This document shows, in pieces, positions 16,750 through 26,179 of a DNA stretch of 39,173 bases (its first letter is position 1; the number at the start of each line of letters is the position of its first letter). The notes under the pieces were generated by a model. That model made no database searches, was not told where the DNA came from, and saw nothing but the letters and a program-made list of their open reading frames with translations. Origin of the DNA: Lawsonibacter sp. (GTDB lineage Bacteria; Bacillota; Clostridia; Oscillospirales; Oscillospiraceae); assembly GCA_022791075.1 (NCBI GenBank), contig JAAVYL010000060.1, positions 1 to 39,173 on the forward strand, written 5' to 3'. A program made the translations under genes and the position numbers.

Positions 16750-17469
16750 TCAGCGTTTGAGCAGCACCGCCGTCACATTGTCCGGGGCCCCCCGGCTCAG
16801 CGCAATGTCCAGCAGGCGTTTGCAGCAGTCCTCCGCCGCCCCGCCGTGTATCACCTCATAGAGCATCTCCTGTTCATTCACTACATTGCTCAGTCCATCA
16901 CTGCAAAGCAGCAGATAGTCCCCCTCGGCCAGAGACTGGCGGAAGCAGTCCGCCATCAGAACGGGCTCCGCCCCCAAGGCCCGGGTTATCAGATTTCTGT
17001 GGGGGTGGTTGCGGGCCTGCTCCCGGGTCAGCTCCCCCCGCTCCACCAAATCCTCCACCAGGGAGTGGTCCCGGGTGACCAGAACAATCCCTTCACTGTT
17101 GATGTGGTAGGCCCGGCTGTCCCCCTCGTTGAGGACAACTGCCTCCCGCTCCCCGGCCAGTACCGCCACTATGGTGGTGCCCATACCGGCGCACTCCGGG
17201 TCGCTGACCGACCGTTGAAAGACAGCCTGGTTGGCTACAGAGGCGGCATGTCCCATCCGCTCCTCCACAGTGTCATCCGGGCTGCCCTTGAAGAAATGCT
17301 CCATAAACAGCTCCACAGCCATGGTGCTGGCCACATTTCCCGCCCGGGCGCCGCCCATACCGTCGCACACCAGGGCAAGCACCCGTCCATCCTTCAGCGT
17401 TCGGGCGGCAAAGGAGTCTTGATTTTGCTGCCGCACCGCACCGCGGTCGGTCACTCCCCATACCTGCAT
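16750..17469 (-). CDS. prpC: Stp1/PrpC PP2C-type Ser/Thr phosphatase
   Basis: GVTDRGAVRQQNQDSF, VCDGMGGARAGNVAS, LLCSDGLSNVV, APDNVTAVLL. Confidence 0.96.
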   Translation of the reverse strand: MQVWGVTDRGAVRQQNQDSFAARTLKDGRVLALVCDGMGGARAGNVASTMAVELFMEHFFKGSPDDTVEERMGHAASVANQAVFQRSVSDPECAGMGTTIVAVLAGEREAVVLNEGDSRAYHINSEGIVLVTRDHSLVEDLVERGELTREQARNHPHRNLITRALGAEPVLMADCFRQSLAEGDYLLLCSDGLSNVVNEQEMLYEVIHGGAAEDCCKRLLDIALSRGAPDNVTAVLLKR

Positions 17470-17475
17470 AGTGTT

Positions 17476-18522
17476 TTACCTCGTTTCTGCCGGACTTCCG
17501 GCGCTGTGCTTCATCGCTTTGCGGCGCAGCTGGCCGCAGGAGGCATCAATGTCTCCCCCCAGCTTCCGCCGTACAGTAACCGTGACTCCCTGAGCCTCCA
17601 GCCGGTTCTGAAACGCCGCCACCCGGCGGCTGGGCTTTAAGGGACTCTCTTCCACCTCATTGAGTGGGATGAGATTCACATGGGCCGGGGCGCCCCGCAG
17701 GCGTCTGGCCAACAGATCCGCCTGCCAGTCTGAATCATTCACCCCGTCGATCATGGCATACTCATAGGAGATGCGCCGGCCGGTTTTTTCAAAATACCGG
17801 CGGCAGGTCTCCATCAGCTTCTCCACCCCTACCCCCTGGTTCACCGGCATAATTTTGGACCGGGTCTCGTCGTCAGGTGCGTGGAGAGAAACCGATAGAG
17901 TTAATTGTAACCCATACTGGGCCAGTTTGTCAATTTTCTCCGTTAAACCACAGGTGGACAGCGAGATATGGCGCATCCCGATATTCAGCCCATCAGGGCA
18001 GTTTACCAGGGATAAAAAGCGCAAAACCGTGTCAAAATTGTCCAGCGGCTCCCCAATTCCCATCAAAACGATGTTGGAGACGGGTACTCCACTGTCTGTC
18101 TGCGTAAACAAAACCTGGTCAATCATTTCCGCCGGCGTCAGGTCCCGCACCTTGCCGGCCAGAGTGGAGGCGCAGAAGGCACACCCCATCCTGCACCCCA
18201 CCTGGCAGGAGATGCACACCGTATTGCCGTGCTGATAGCACATGAGCACCGATTCCACGCAGTTGCCGTCCGCCAGCTGCCACAGATATTTGATGGTGCC
18301 ATCCTGCTGAGACACCTGCTTCCGGGCCACAGCGGGCGGGGTGAGCAGAGCCGTCTCCGCCAGCCTCTGCCGCAGAGCTTTGGGGAGGTTGGTCATCTCC
18401 TCGAAGGAGGTCACCCCCCGGTACAGCCACTGAAAAACCTGCCTGGCCCGGAAGGCCGGCTCTCCCAGCTTCCTGAACCAGCCGGAGAGCTCCTCCAGGG
18501 TCATTGATTTTATGTCAACCAA
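17476..18522 (-). CDS. rlmN: 23S rRNA (adenine2503-C2)-methyltransferase RlmN
   Basis: SMTLEELSGWFRKLGEPAFRARQVFQWLY, CVSCQVGC-type radical SAM CRMGCAFC. Likely TTG start at 18522 after AAAGAGGAG, rather than the ORF-track ATG at 18624. Confidence 0.95.
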   Translation of the reverse strand: MVDIKSMTLEELSGWFRKLGEPAFRARQVFQWLYRGVTSFEEMTNLPKALRQRLAETALLTPPAVARKQVSQQDGTIKYLWQLADGNCVESVLMCYQHGNTVCISCQVGCRMGCAFCASTLAGKVRDLTPAEMIDQVLFTQTDSGVPVSNIVLMGIGEPLDNFDTVLRFLSLVNCPDGLNIGMRHISLSTCGLTEKIDKLAQYGLQLTLSVSLHAPDDETRSKIMPVNQGVGVEKLMETCRRYFEKTGRRISYEYAMIDGVNDSDWQADLLARRLRGAPAHVNLIPLNEVEESPLKPSRRVAAFQNRLEAQGVTVTVRRKLGGDIDASCGQLRRKAMKHSAGSPAETR

Positions 18523-18527
18523 AGAGT

Positions 18528-19856
18528 TCACTCCTCTTTGCGGAATTTGCATATAAAAAATCCGTCCGTCCCCTGCCTGTGAGGCCAGAGGGTGAGCATC
18601 CCCCTCCTGGCATCCCCCACACATTCGGGCAGCGGGAAGCCCTCCATCCGATACTGGGGGTGGGCAGTCAGAAAGCCCAGGGCCACCTCCTCATTTTCCC
18701 GGCACAGAAGGGTGCAGGTGGAGTAGACCAGCACGCCGCCGGGCCGGACGTATCGGGCCGCGTTGTCCAGGATGGCCCGCTGAACTCCAGGAAGACCGTC
18801 CAGAGAGGCGGGGTCCTTGTAGCGGATGTCCGGCTTCTTCCGAATGACGCCCAAGCCGGAGCAGGGGGCGTCCACCAGCACCCGGTCGAAGGTATTTTCC
18901 CAGTCCGGGCAGAACACCTTTCCATCGGCAGTCATGGGGGTGATATTGGTCAGGCCCAGCCGGCTGGCTCCAGCCTGAATCAGCTTTTTCTTGTGGGGAT
19001 GAAGGTCACAGGAGAGGACCTCTCCCTTGCCCTCCATCTGGATGGCACAGGCAAAGCTCTTTCCGCCGGGGGCCGCGCAGCAGTCCAGCACCTTCATCCC
19101 CGGCTTGGGGTCCAGAGCCAGGGCGGCCAGCTTGCTGGCCGGGTCCTGAACGTAAAACAGTCCCTCCTGAAAGGCGGCCAGCCGGCTCAGATCTCCGGTC
19201 CTCTCCAGAATCAGGCAGTCGGCCAGCCAGGGGTGGAACTGGACCGCCGCCCCCTCCTCCTCCAGCGACTTCGCCAGCTCCTCCACTGTAATCTTGACGG
19301 TGTTGGCCATAGCTGTAATGGGAACCCGGCCGTTGTTGGCAGCCAGCAGTCTGGCCGTCTCCTCGCTGCCCAGGGCGGCGAGGAGCTCCCTCACCAACCA
19401 CTCCGGGTGGGAGTAGAGGGTGGATAAATAGCAGGCCGGGTCGGTCTGGGGGATGGCGGGCAGCTGCTCCAGATTCCGCTCCAGACTGCGCAGAATACCG
19501 TTGGTCATCCCCGCCGCCCGGGGGTTTTTGCAGTGCTTTCGGGTCAGTTCCACTGAGACATTCACCGCCGCACTGTGTGGAACCTTGTCCAGAAACAGCA
19601 TTTGGTAGGCCCCCAGCCGCAAAGCCTCCACCACCTTCCCCTCCATCCGCTTCAGGGGCAGATTGGAGAACCGGGAGAGGTAGAAGTCCAGCAGCAGCTG
19701 GTTTTGGAGCACGCCGAAGCACAGCTGGGTGGTCAGAGCCCCATCCCGGCTGTTCAGCCCCGCGGAAGCCAGCCGCTTTTTCAAAACAGTGTCTGACCAT
19801 CCCCCCTGCCGCTGGCAGTCATTCAGTGCTAACAGCGCCACTTCCCGGGCGTCCAT
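18528..19856 (-). CDS. rsmB: 16S rRNA (cytosine967-C5)-methyltransferase RsmB
   Basis: NusB-like N-domain, VLDCCAAPGGKSFACAIQM, DAPCSGLGVIRKKPDIRY, LVYSTCTL. Confidence 0.96.
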   Translation of the reverse strand: MDAREVALLALNDCQRQGGWSDTVLKKRLASAGLNSRDGALTTQLCFGVLQNQLLLDFYLSRFSNLPLKRMEGKVVEALRLGAYQMLFLDKVPHSAAVNVSVELTRKHCKNPRAAGMTNGILRSLERNLEQLPAIPQTDPACYLSTLYSHPEWLVRELLAALGSEETARLLAANNGRVPITAMANTVKITVEELAKSLEEEGAAVQFHPWLADCLILERTGDLSRLAAFQEGLFYVQDPASKLAALALDPKPGMKVLDCCAAPGGKSFACAIQMEGKGEVLSCDLHPHKKKLIQAGASRLGLTNITPMTADGKVFCPDWENTFDRVLVDAPCSGLGVIRKKPDIRYKDPASLDGLPGVQRAILDNAARYVRPGGVLVYSTCTLLCRENEEVALGFLTAHPQYRMEGFPLPECVGDARRGMLTLWPHRQGTDGFFICKFRKEE

Positions 19857-19987
19857 GCTTCTTCACCGGCCTTTCCTCTCCTTAGTCCGACCTTTCTGAA
19901 CCGCTTCCGGTCCACATAGCGGTCCTGAAATCGTTCGATGAGCCATTTCGCATCTAAAATCCGGTCATAACCGGTAAAGTCATACAT
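19829..19987 (-). CDS. Small conserved-looking protein (52 aa) between fmt and rsmB
   Basis: MYDFTGYDRILDAKWLIERFQDRYVDRKRFRKVGLRRGKAGEEAWTPGKWRC; AGGTG SD; fills the fmt-rsmB gap and overlaps the rsmB start. Confidence 0.5.
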   Translation of the reverse strand: MYDFTGYDRILDAKWLIERFQDRYVDRKRFRKVGLRRGKAGEEAWTPGKWRC

Positions 19988-19991
19988 TGCA

Positions 19992-20915
19992 TCACACCTG
20001 GATCGGGTGCCCCGCCAGGTAGGCGGCGGCGGACATCCTCTTTTTGCCGGGGGCCTGGAGCTCCAGGATACGCAGGACCTGCCCGTCGCCGCAGGCCACA
20101 TCAATCCCCTGTTTATCCGCGGCAACGACGGTCCCCGGGAGGGCGGCGGTACGCTTTTCCGCCACCTGAGCCACCCAGAGCTTGATGGGCTCGCCGGAAA
20201 TTACATCAGTCGTGGCCACTGGCCAAGGGTACAGACCCCGAACCTGGTTGAAAATCTCCTGTGCGCTCCGGGTCCAGTCCACGGGAGACAGAGCCTTGGA
20301 CAGCATGGGGGCCAGGGTGGCCTCTGCATGGTCCTGGGGGATGCGGGAGGCTGTCCCGGCCTCAATCCGGGCCACTGCCTCCACCAGCAGCTCTCCGCCC
20401 ATGGCGGCCAGGCGGTCATAGAGGGTAGCAGCATCCTCCGTCTCTCCAATCGGGGTGGCCCGCTGAAGGATAATGTCCCCCGTATCCATATCGTGGGCCA
20501 TATCCATAATGGTGACGCCGCTCTCCCTCTCCCCCTTCAGAATAGCCCAGTTGATGGGGGCGGCCCCCCGGTATTTGGGCAGCAGAGAGGAGTGGACGTT
20601 AATGCACCCCTTGGAGGGCAGGGCCAGTATATCGTCAGGCAGAAAGCGTCCATAGGCCGCCGCCACAATCAGCTCCGGCTCCAGCCTCCGGAGGAGGGAC
20701 AGCACCGTCCCGTCCCGCAGCCTCTCCGGCTGGAACACCGGAATATTGTGAGACTGGGCGCACACCTTCACCGGAGTTGGCTGGAGCTTATTCTGGTGCC
20801 GGCCCACGGGCTTGTCCGGCTGACTGAACACCCCTGCCACCTCATGGCCCGCCCTCACCAGCGCCTCTAAAGAGGGGACGGCAAAATCGGGGGTGCCCAT
20901 AAAGACAATTCTCAT
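19992..20915 (-). CDS. fmt: Methionyl-tRNA formyltransferase
   Basis: MRIVFMGTPDFAVPSLEALV, CINVHSSLLPKYRGAAPINWAI. Confidence 0.97.
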   Translation of the reverse strand: MRIVFMGTPDFAVPSLEALVRAGHEVAGVFSQPDKPVGRHQNKLQPTPVKVCAQSHNIPVFQPERLRDGTVLSLLRRLEPELIVAAAYGRFLPDDILALPSKGCINVHSSLLPKYRGAAPINWAILKGERESGVTIMDMAHDMDTGDIILQRATPIGETEDAATLYDRLAAMGGELLVEAVARIEAGTASRIPQDHAEATLAPMLSKALSPVDWTRSAQEIFNQVRGLYPWPVATTDVISGEPIKLWVAQVAEKRTAALPGTVVAADKQGIDVACGDGQVLRILELQAPGKKRMSAAAYLAGHPIQV

Positions 20916-21406
20916 TCGTCCTCCTCCCTGGACAAAATCTCGTCCAGCTCCTCGGAGGTATACAGCCGGTCGGTGAGCTCGTCATACATCTGGCCGTCCA
21001 AATGGCCCAGCTCATGGCAGAAGCAGCGAGCGGTGAGATCAGTGCCCTCCACCTCGAACCACTCTCCTCTCCGGTTTTGGGCCCTGACCCTCACCCATGC
21101 GGGCCGCTTCACATTGCCCCACATACCGGGCAGAGAGAGACAGCCCTCCCAGCCTGCCTGCTCCCCCTCCTGGGCCAGAATCTCCGGATTGACCAGCTCC
21201 AGCATACTGTTGTCCTCCAGAACTACAATCACCGCCCGGCGGAGGATCCCCACCTGGGGTGCCGCCAGCCCCATCCCCTTTGCGTTGTCCAGCGTCTCTT
21301 TCAGATCGTCCAGCAGGTTTGCCAGCTTCTCATCAAACCTTGTAACCGGATGACACATCTTGCTCAGTGCCGGGTCTCCCTGGGTCAAAATCGTCCTGAT
21401 TGCCAT
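20912..21406 (-). CDS. def: Peptide deformylase
   Basis: GMGLAAPQVGILRR, EGCLSLPG, CHELGHLDGQMY; SD GAAGGAGA before ATG 21406. Confidence 0.97.
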   Translation of the reverse strand: MAIRTILTQGDPALSKMCHPVTRFDEKLANLLDDLKETLDNAKGMGLAAPQVGILRRAVIVVLEDNSMLELVNPEILAQEGEQAGWEGCLSLPGMWGNVKRPAWVRVRAQNRRGEWFEVEGTDLTARCFCHELGHLDGQMYDELTDRLYTSEELDEILSREEDE

Positions 21407-21440
21407 ACTCTCTTCTCCTTCGGGCTTTTTCGTTATTTTC

Positions 21441-23909
21441 TTATCCGTTATAGGGGTCCACATCCGCATAGACGGTGATGCCCTTATTTTCCTTATCCTT
21501 CTGGGCCGCTTTCAGCAGATGGGCCAGCAGCGCACGAAACTCCTTTTCCGGCCGGCCATTGAGGGTGAGCCGATAGCGGTACCGGTTATTCACCTTAGCC
21601 ACCGCCGCTGGAGCGGGACCCAGCAGCTGCCACTGGTCCGGGACCCTGGACAGCGCCTGCTCCAGAGCCCGGCGCAGGCGGACACAGCAGCGCAGGACCG
21701 CGCCCTCCTCCAGTCCGGAGGCGGTCACCACCACCCGCTGGGCAAAGGGAGGGTCCCGGCGCAGGCGGCGCAGCTCAATCTCCTGCTCATAAAAGCTGTC
21801 ATAGTCCTGGCGGGCCGCACATCGAATCACATCGTTGTCCGGGGTAAAGGTTTGAATCACCGCCCTCCCCCGCTTCTCTCCCCGGCCGGCCCGGCCCACC
21901 ACTTGGGTGAGGAGGGAAAAGGTCCGCTCTCCTGCCCGGAAATCATCCACATAGAGGGACAGGTCAGGGGCCACCACCCCTACCAGCGTCACATTTTCAA
22001 AGTCCAGCCCTTTAGCCACCATCTGAGTTCCCACCAAAATGGGGATGCGCTCTCTGCGGAACCGGTCCAGCAGCTGCTCATGGGGGTGGGCGGCGGAGAT
22101 CGTGTCGGTATCCATCCGCAGCACCTCTGCCCAGGGGAACAGCTCCCGCAGCTCCTCCTGGACCCGCTGGGTCCCGGTGCCCACAAAATTCAGCAGTCCC
22201 CCGCAGGAGGGGCACACCGGAGGCAGCGGCTGGGAAAAGCCGCAGTGGTGGCACATCAGGCGGTTATTGGCCGAGTGATAGGTGAGCTTCACCGAGCACC
22301 GGGGGCACTCGGGCACCTCGCCGCACTCCCCGCAGGAGACCATCCGGCTCGCCCCCCGGCGGTTGAGAAACAAAATTGCCTGCTCCTCCCGCCTGAAATT
22401 TTCCTCCAGCTCCCTTTTCAGCACCGAGCTGACCGAGGTATCGTTGCCTTGACGCAGCTCCTCCTTCAAATCGGCAATCAGCACCTGGGGCAGCGCCTTC
22501 TGGTTATAGCGTGTTCTCAACCGGAACAGCCCAATCTGCCCCTCCCTGGCCTGATACATCGTCTCAATGGAAGGGGTGGCCGAGCCCAGCACCAGCAGGG
22601 CGTTGTCCTGCACGCAACGGTATTTTGCCACCTCCCGGGCGTGGTAGCGCGGAACGTTTTCCGACTTGTAGCTGCTCTCCTGCTCCTCATCTAAAATGAT
22701 GAGACCCAAATTGTCCAGGGGGGCAAACACTGCGGACCGGGTGCCAATCACCACCTGGGCCTGACCCCGGCGCGCCCGCTTCCACTCGTCGTACCGTTCC
22801 CCTGCCCGCAAAGAGCTGTGGAGCACCGCCACCTGCGGGCCGAAGTGAGCGGCAAATATCCGCAGCAGCTGGGGTGTCAGCACAATCTCCGGCACCAGCA
22901 CCAGAGCGGCGCGCCCCCGGGCCAGGGTCTCCTGAATCAGGCGGATGTACACCTGCGTCTTTCCGCTCCCCGTCACCCCATAGAGGAGGGCGGCGGCGGG
23001 CCTGCCCTGCCGGGCCAGAGCATCCAGCCCCTCCAGCGCAGCCTGCTGCTCCTCATTTAAAACCGGGGGCGGGGCTGGCTCCGTCTCTGCCAGCGTGGAT
23101 GAGCGCAGTACCTCCTGCTTCTCCAGGGTAAGCACACCGCTCTTTTCCAGGGACTTGAGCGTGGCCGGGGAGGCCCCGGTGAAGTAGCACAGCTCCTTGG
23201 CGGAAGCGGCGCCCAAGGCGCACAGCAGCTCGGTCACCGCATACCGCAGGGGAGCGGTTTTCCGCCGGGGCGAAACCATCGCCATGGCGTCCTCGGCCGG
23301 CATAGCCAGCACAGCCAGCTTCTCCGTCTTGTCCCCCACTGCCCGCTGGGCGGCAGTCTCCAGACAGGCCACCCCCCTCTCAACCAAGCGGCGGATGGAG
23401 GGGTTGGGGTCCCTGGCCCCAAAGGCCATGCGGATCTGTTCCATATCTCCCTTGCCGCCCCAGCTCCACAGCAGGTCAAGCAGCTGCACAGCCGCAGGAA
23501 GGTCCTCCGCAGCAGCGTAGGCCCGCTCTCGATCCACCCCCTGCCGGATCGCCACACAGTCCCGCAGAGAGAAATACAGCCCCGCGGGAAGCATAGCCTT
23601 AACACAGTCGTAGACGGTGCAAAAATACCGCTCCCGCATCCAGAGGGCCAGCTGGACAGCCTTCCCGCTCAGGACAGGCTCCTCGTCCAAAACAGCCAAA
23701 ATGGACTTCAGAGGCTGTCCGGAGAAGGCGCCCTCAAACACAGACAGTACAATCCCGTCCGACCCCCGATTGCCTGCGGCAAAAGGGACCAGCACCCGTA
23801 TCCCGGGCTGCAGCCGCTCCTCCAGCTCATCCGGCACCAGGTAGTCATAGGGCTTGTCAATGGCGTAAACCGCTCTGGCCACAGCCACCTTTGCTATTCT
23901 CCTGCTCAA
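21441..23909 (-). CDS. priA: Primosomal protein N' (PriA helicase)
   Basis: LLYGVTGSGKTQVYIRLIQ, DEEQESSYK, zinc-binding CGECGEVPECPRC...CHHCGF..CPSCGG. Start likely TTG 23909, or a downstream in-frame GTG. Confidence 0.97.
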   Translation of the reverse strand: MSRRIAKVAVARAVYAIDKPYDYLVPDELEERLQPGIRVLVPFAAGNRGSDGIVLSVFEGAFSGQPLKSILAVLDEEPVLSGKAVQLALWMRERYFCTVYDCVKAMLPAGLYFSLRDCVAIRQGVDRERAYAAAEDLPAAVQLLDLLWSWGGKGDMEQIRMAFGARDPNPSIRRLVERGVACLETAAQRAVGDKTEKLAVLAMPAEDAMAMVSPRRKTAPLRYAVTELLCALGAASAKELCYFTGASPATLKSLEKSGVLTLEKQEVLRSSTLAETEPAPPPVLNEEQQAALEGLDALARQGRPAAALLYGVTGSGKTQVYIRLIQETLARGRAALVLVPEIVLTPQLLRIFAAHFGPQVAVLHSSLRAGERYDEWKRARRGQAQVVIGTRSAVFAPLDNLGLIILDEEQESSYKSENVPRYHAREVAKYRCVQDNALLVLGSATPSIETMYQAREGQIGLFRLRTRYNQKALPQVLIADLKEELRQGNDTSVSSVLKRELEENFRREEQAILFLNRRGASRMVSCGECGEVPECPRCSVKLTYHSANNRLMCHHCGFSQPLPPVCPSCGGLLNFVGTGTQRVQEELRELFPWAEVLRMDTDTISAAHPHEQLLDRFRRERIPILVGTQMVAKGLDFENVTLVGVVAPDLSLYVDDFRAGERTFSLLTQVVGRAGRGEKRGRAVIQTFTPDNDVIRCAARQDYDSFYEQEIELRRLRRDPPFAQRVVVTASGLEEGAVLRCCVRLRRALEQALSRVPDQWQLLGPAPAAVAKVNNRYRYRLTLNGRPEKEFRALLAHLLKAAQKDKENKGITVYADVDPYNG

Positions 23910-23931
23910 TGGCTGTCACCGTCCTCAAAAA

Positions 23932-23954
23932 TGCAGGGGGCGGCGCCCCCTGCA
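23932..23954 (-). terminator. Intrinsic terminator/attenuator between rpoZ and priA
   Basis: Minus strand TGCAGGGGGC-GCC-GCCCCCTGCA followed by TTTTTG. Confidence 0.7.
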
Positions 23955-23956
23955 AG

Positions 23957-24172
23957 TCACGCTTCCGCCTGCTCCGCTCCCTCATTTTCCTCGTTCAGCT
24001 TACCGTCAGCCACAGCCTGAATGGCAATGCTAACCGGCTTCTCGTCCAGCGGCTCACCGGCCATTTCGGCCTCACGGGCAATCTGGCGGGCCTTACAGGC
24101 TACCACATTCACCAGCTCGTAGCGGCTGGGCACCTTTTCCAGCAGATCCTTCATTGCGGGATACAGCATCAT
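23957..24172 (-). CDS. rpoZ: DNA-directed RNA polymerase omega subunit
   Basis: MLYPAMKDLLEKVPSRYELVNVVACKARQIAREAE; position between gmk and priA. Confidence 0.93.
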   Translation of the reverse strand: MMLYPAMKDLLEKVPSRYELVNVVACKARQIAREAEMAGEPLDEKPVSIAIQAVADGKLNEENEGAEQAEA

Positions 24173-24203
24173 AGCAAAAACTCCTTATTCCATAAACTTT
24201 TTC

Positions 24204-24260
24204 GCTCCGCATAAGCTGCTTTCAGCCTCCGGCGGAGCTTTACCGCCCCCTGCGCGGAGC
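24204..24260 (-). other. Structured gmk-rpoZ spacer
   Basis: Outer 7-bp stem GCTCCGC (24204-24210)/GCGGAGC (24254-24260) enclosing CTCCG-G-CGGAG. Confidence 0.35.
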
Positions 24261-24269
24261 TATAAATTC

Positions 24270-24881
24270 TTACGCAAACTGCCTCAGAATAGACCTGCGG
24301 CTGTCCACCCGGCACTCGGCGGCGGTTAGAATCGCCTCAATCTCGGCCACTGCTCCCGACACCTTGTCGTTGATGACCAGGTAGTCGTAATTGGGAATCT
24401 CCCTGAACTCCACCTTGGCCTTCTCCAGGCGGCCGGCGATCACATCCTCGCTGTCCGTGTTCCGGCGGTGAAGGCGGCGGGACAGCTCCTCAAAGGAGGG
24501 CGGGATAATAAAGATGAACAGCGCGCCGGGGCACCGCTGGCGGACCTTGGCCGCGCCCTGCACCTCAATATCCAGCAGCACGTCAGTTCCCTCGTCCAGC
24601 CGCTGCTGGATCGCCTTGAGGGAGGTGCCGTAGTAGTTGTCCACATACTCGGCATACTCCAGCAGCTCATTGGCGGCAATCATCCGCTCAAATTCTGCCC
24701 GGGTCACAAAGTTGTAATTCACGCCGTCCTGCTCTCCCACCCGGGGGCTTCGGGTGGTGTAGGACACCGAGAAATAGACATTTTTCCTCTGGCTGAGCAG
24801 CTCGGCGATGACGGTGCTCTTCCCCACCCCTGACGGTCCGGACAGTACAATGAGCTGCCCCTTTTCCTTCTTCAGCTGCAT
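24270..24881 (-). CDS. gmk: Guanylate kinase
   Basis: [43 protein letters not shown]. Confidence 0.97.
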   Translation of the reverse strand: MQLKKEKGQLIVLSGPSGVGKSTVIAELLSQRKNVYFSVSYTTRSPRVGEQDGVNYNFVTRAEFERMIAANELLEYAEYVDNYYGTSLKAIQQRLDEGTDVLLDIEVQGAAKVRQRCPGALFIFIIPPSFEELSRRLHRRNTDSEDVIAGRLEKAKVEFREIPNYDYLVINDKVSGAVAEIEAILTAAECRVDSRRSILRQFA

Positions 24882-25141
24882 GGCTCCTCCTCTCCGCCGC
24901 TGGGCTCCCTGCCCTCCAGCCGGCCGACAATCGCCTCCGGGGAAAGCGCAGACAGCACCACATGGTCATTGTCCATAATCAAAACCGCCCTGGTGCGCCT
25001 GCCATAGGTGGCGTCAATCAGAATCCCCCGCTCCCGGGCCTCCTGCACCATCCGCTTGATAGGCGCAGAATCGGGACTGACCACCGCCACCAGCCTGCCG
25101 GCGGACACCAAATTGCCAAACCCAATATTGATGAGCTTCAA
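24872..25141 (-). CDS. remA: RemA-type extracellular matrix/biofilm regulator (DUF370)
   Basis: [69 protein letters not shown] start with GAGGAGG SD. Confidence 0.95.
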   Translation of the reverse strand: MKLINIGFGNLVSAGRLVAVVSPDSAPIKRMVQEARERGILIDATYGRRTRAVLIMDNDHVVLSALSPEAIVGRLEGREPSGGEEEPCS

Positions 25142-25163
25142 GATACAGCCTCCTCACAGCGGT

Positions 25164-25229
25164 CCGGTGAGGACACCGGGCCCTGCATACTTGCTTCTGC
25201 TCCGCAGGGCCCGATGCTCTCATCGGGCC
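25164..25229 (-). promoter_or_regulatory. Three overlapping, partly mutually exclusive hairpins upstream of the remA RBS
   Basis: C: CCGGTG-AGGA-CACCGG (25164-25179); A: CGGGCCCTGC/GCAGGGCCCG (25177-25213); B: GGCCCGATG-CTCT-CATCGGGCC (25208-25229). Confidence 0.45.
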
Positions 25230-25242
25230 GTCCTGAATAGGA

Positions 25243-26121
25243 TCACTCAATATTCTGAACCTGCTCCCGGATTTTCTCAATTTCGGCCTTAATGTCCACC
25301 ACCTGGCCGGCAATTTCGATGTCGCTGCATTTTGAGCCGATGGTGTTGGCCTCACGGTTGAATTCCTGGATGAGGAAGTCCAACTTCCGTCCTGTGGCGC
25401 CGCCCCTGGAAAGCATCTCCCGCAGCTGGGCCACATGGCTGCGCAGGCGGACAGTCTCCTCGTCCACGGCCACCTTGTCGGCAAAAATCGCCGCTTCGGT
25501 GAGGATACGGCCAGGGTCCAGCTGAGTGTTGGACAAAACCTCGTTCATCCGGGCCTCCAGCTTGGCGCGATACTCGGCCACTGTCTGGGGAGAGCGCCGC
25601 TCTACCAAAGAGACCTTCTCCTCAATAACAGCCGCCCGGGACAGCACGTCCTCCTTCAGCCGCTCCCCCTCACGGGTACGCATCTGGTCAAAATCGGACA
25701 GGGCCCGGTCTACCACAGAGCAGATATCTCTGGCCATCTGCTCCACATCCTCCTCCGCCTTTTCGGCCAGCAGGACCTCTGGAAAGCGGGACAGCAAAGA
25801 CACAGATATATCACTGCTCAAGCTATAATCCTCCGCCAGCTGCTTCAAGGCGGTATAGTAGCCGTCCGCCACTGGCTTATTGACAGACACCTGGACCTTA
25901 TTGGCGCCGGTACTGTCTAAGGTAACAAACACGTCCACCTTCCCCCGGGATATTGCATTCTGCACCCGGGCCTTGATGGCCTCCTCGGCGAAGAGGTACA
26001 GCCGGGGGATGCGGACGTTGCAGTCAAGATAACGATTGTTGACGGAGCGCAGTTCCACTGTAATGGTACAGCCGTTGACCGTCTCCTCTGCCCGGCCGTA
26101 GCCGGTCATACTTTTGACCAT
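25243..26121 (-). CDS. yicC: YicC/YloC family endoribonuclease
   Basis: MVKSMTGYGRAEETVNGCTITVELRSVNNRYLD; C-term DFLIQEFNREANTIGSKCSDIEI. Confidence 0.96.
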   Translation of the reverse strand: MVKSMTGYGRAEETVNGCTITVELRSVNNRYLDCNVRIPRLYLFAEEAIKARVQNAISRGKVDVFVTLDSTGANKVQVSVNKPVADGYYTALKQLAEDYSLSSDISVSLLSRFPEVLLAEKAEEDVEQMARDICSVVDRALSDFDQMRTREGERLKEDVLSRAAVIEEKVSLVERRSPQTVAEYRAKLEARMNEVLSNTQLDPGRILTEAAIFADKVAVDEETVRLRSHVAQLREMLSRGGATGRKLDFLIQEFNREANTIGSKCSDIEIAGQVVDIKAEIEKIREQVQNIE

Positions 26122-26179
26122 AGTTAGATCACTCTCCTGTTGACAAAGTACACATCTTCTTTCTTAAAAAGCCAAAAGC

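Noticed and set aside
21360-22694. 444-aa plus-strand ORF opposite priA/def
   Set aside because: Shadow ORF with biased His/Gln/Pro content.
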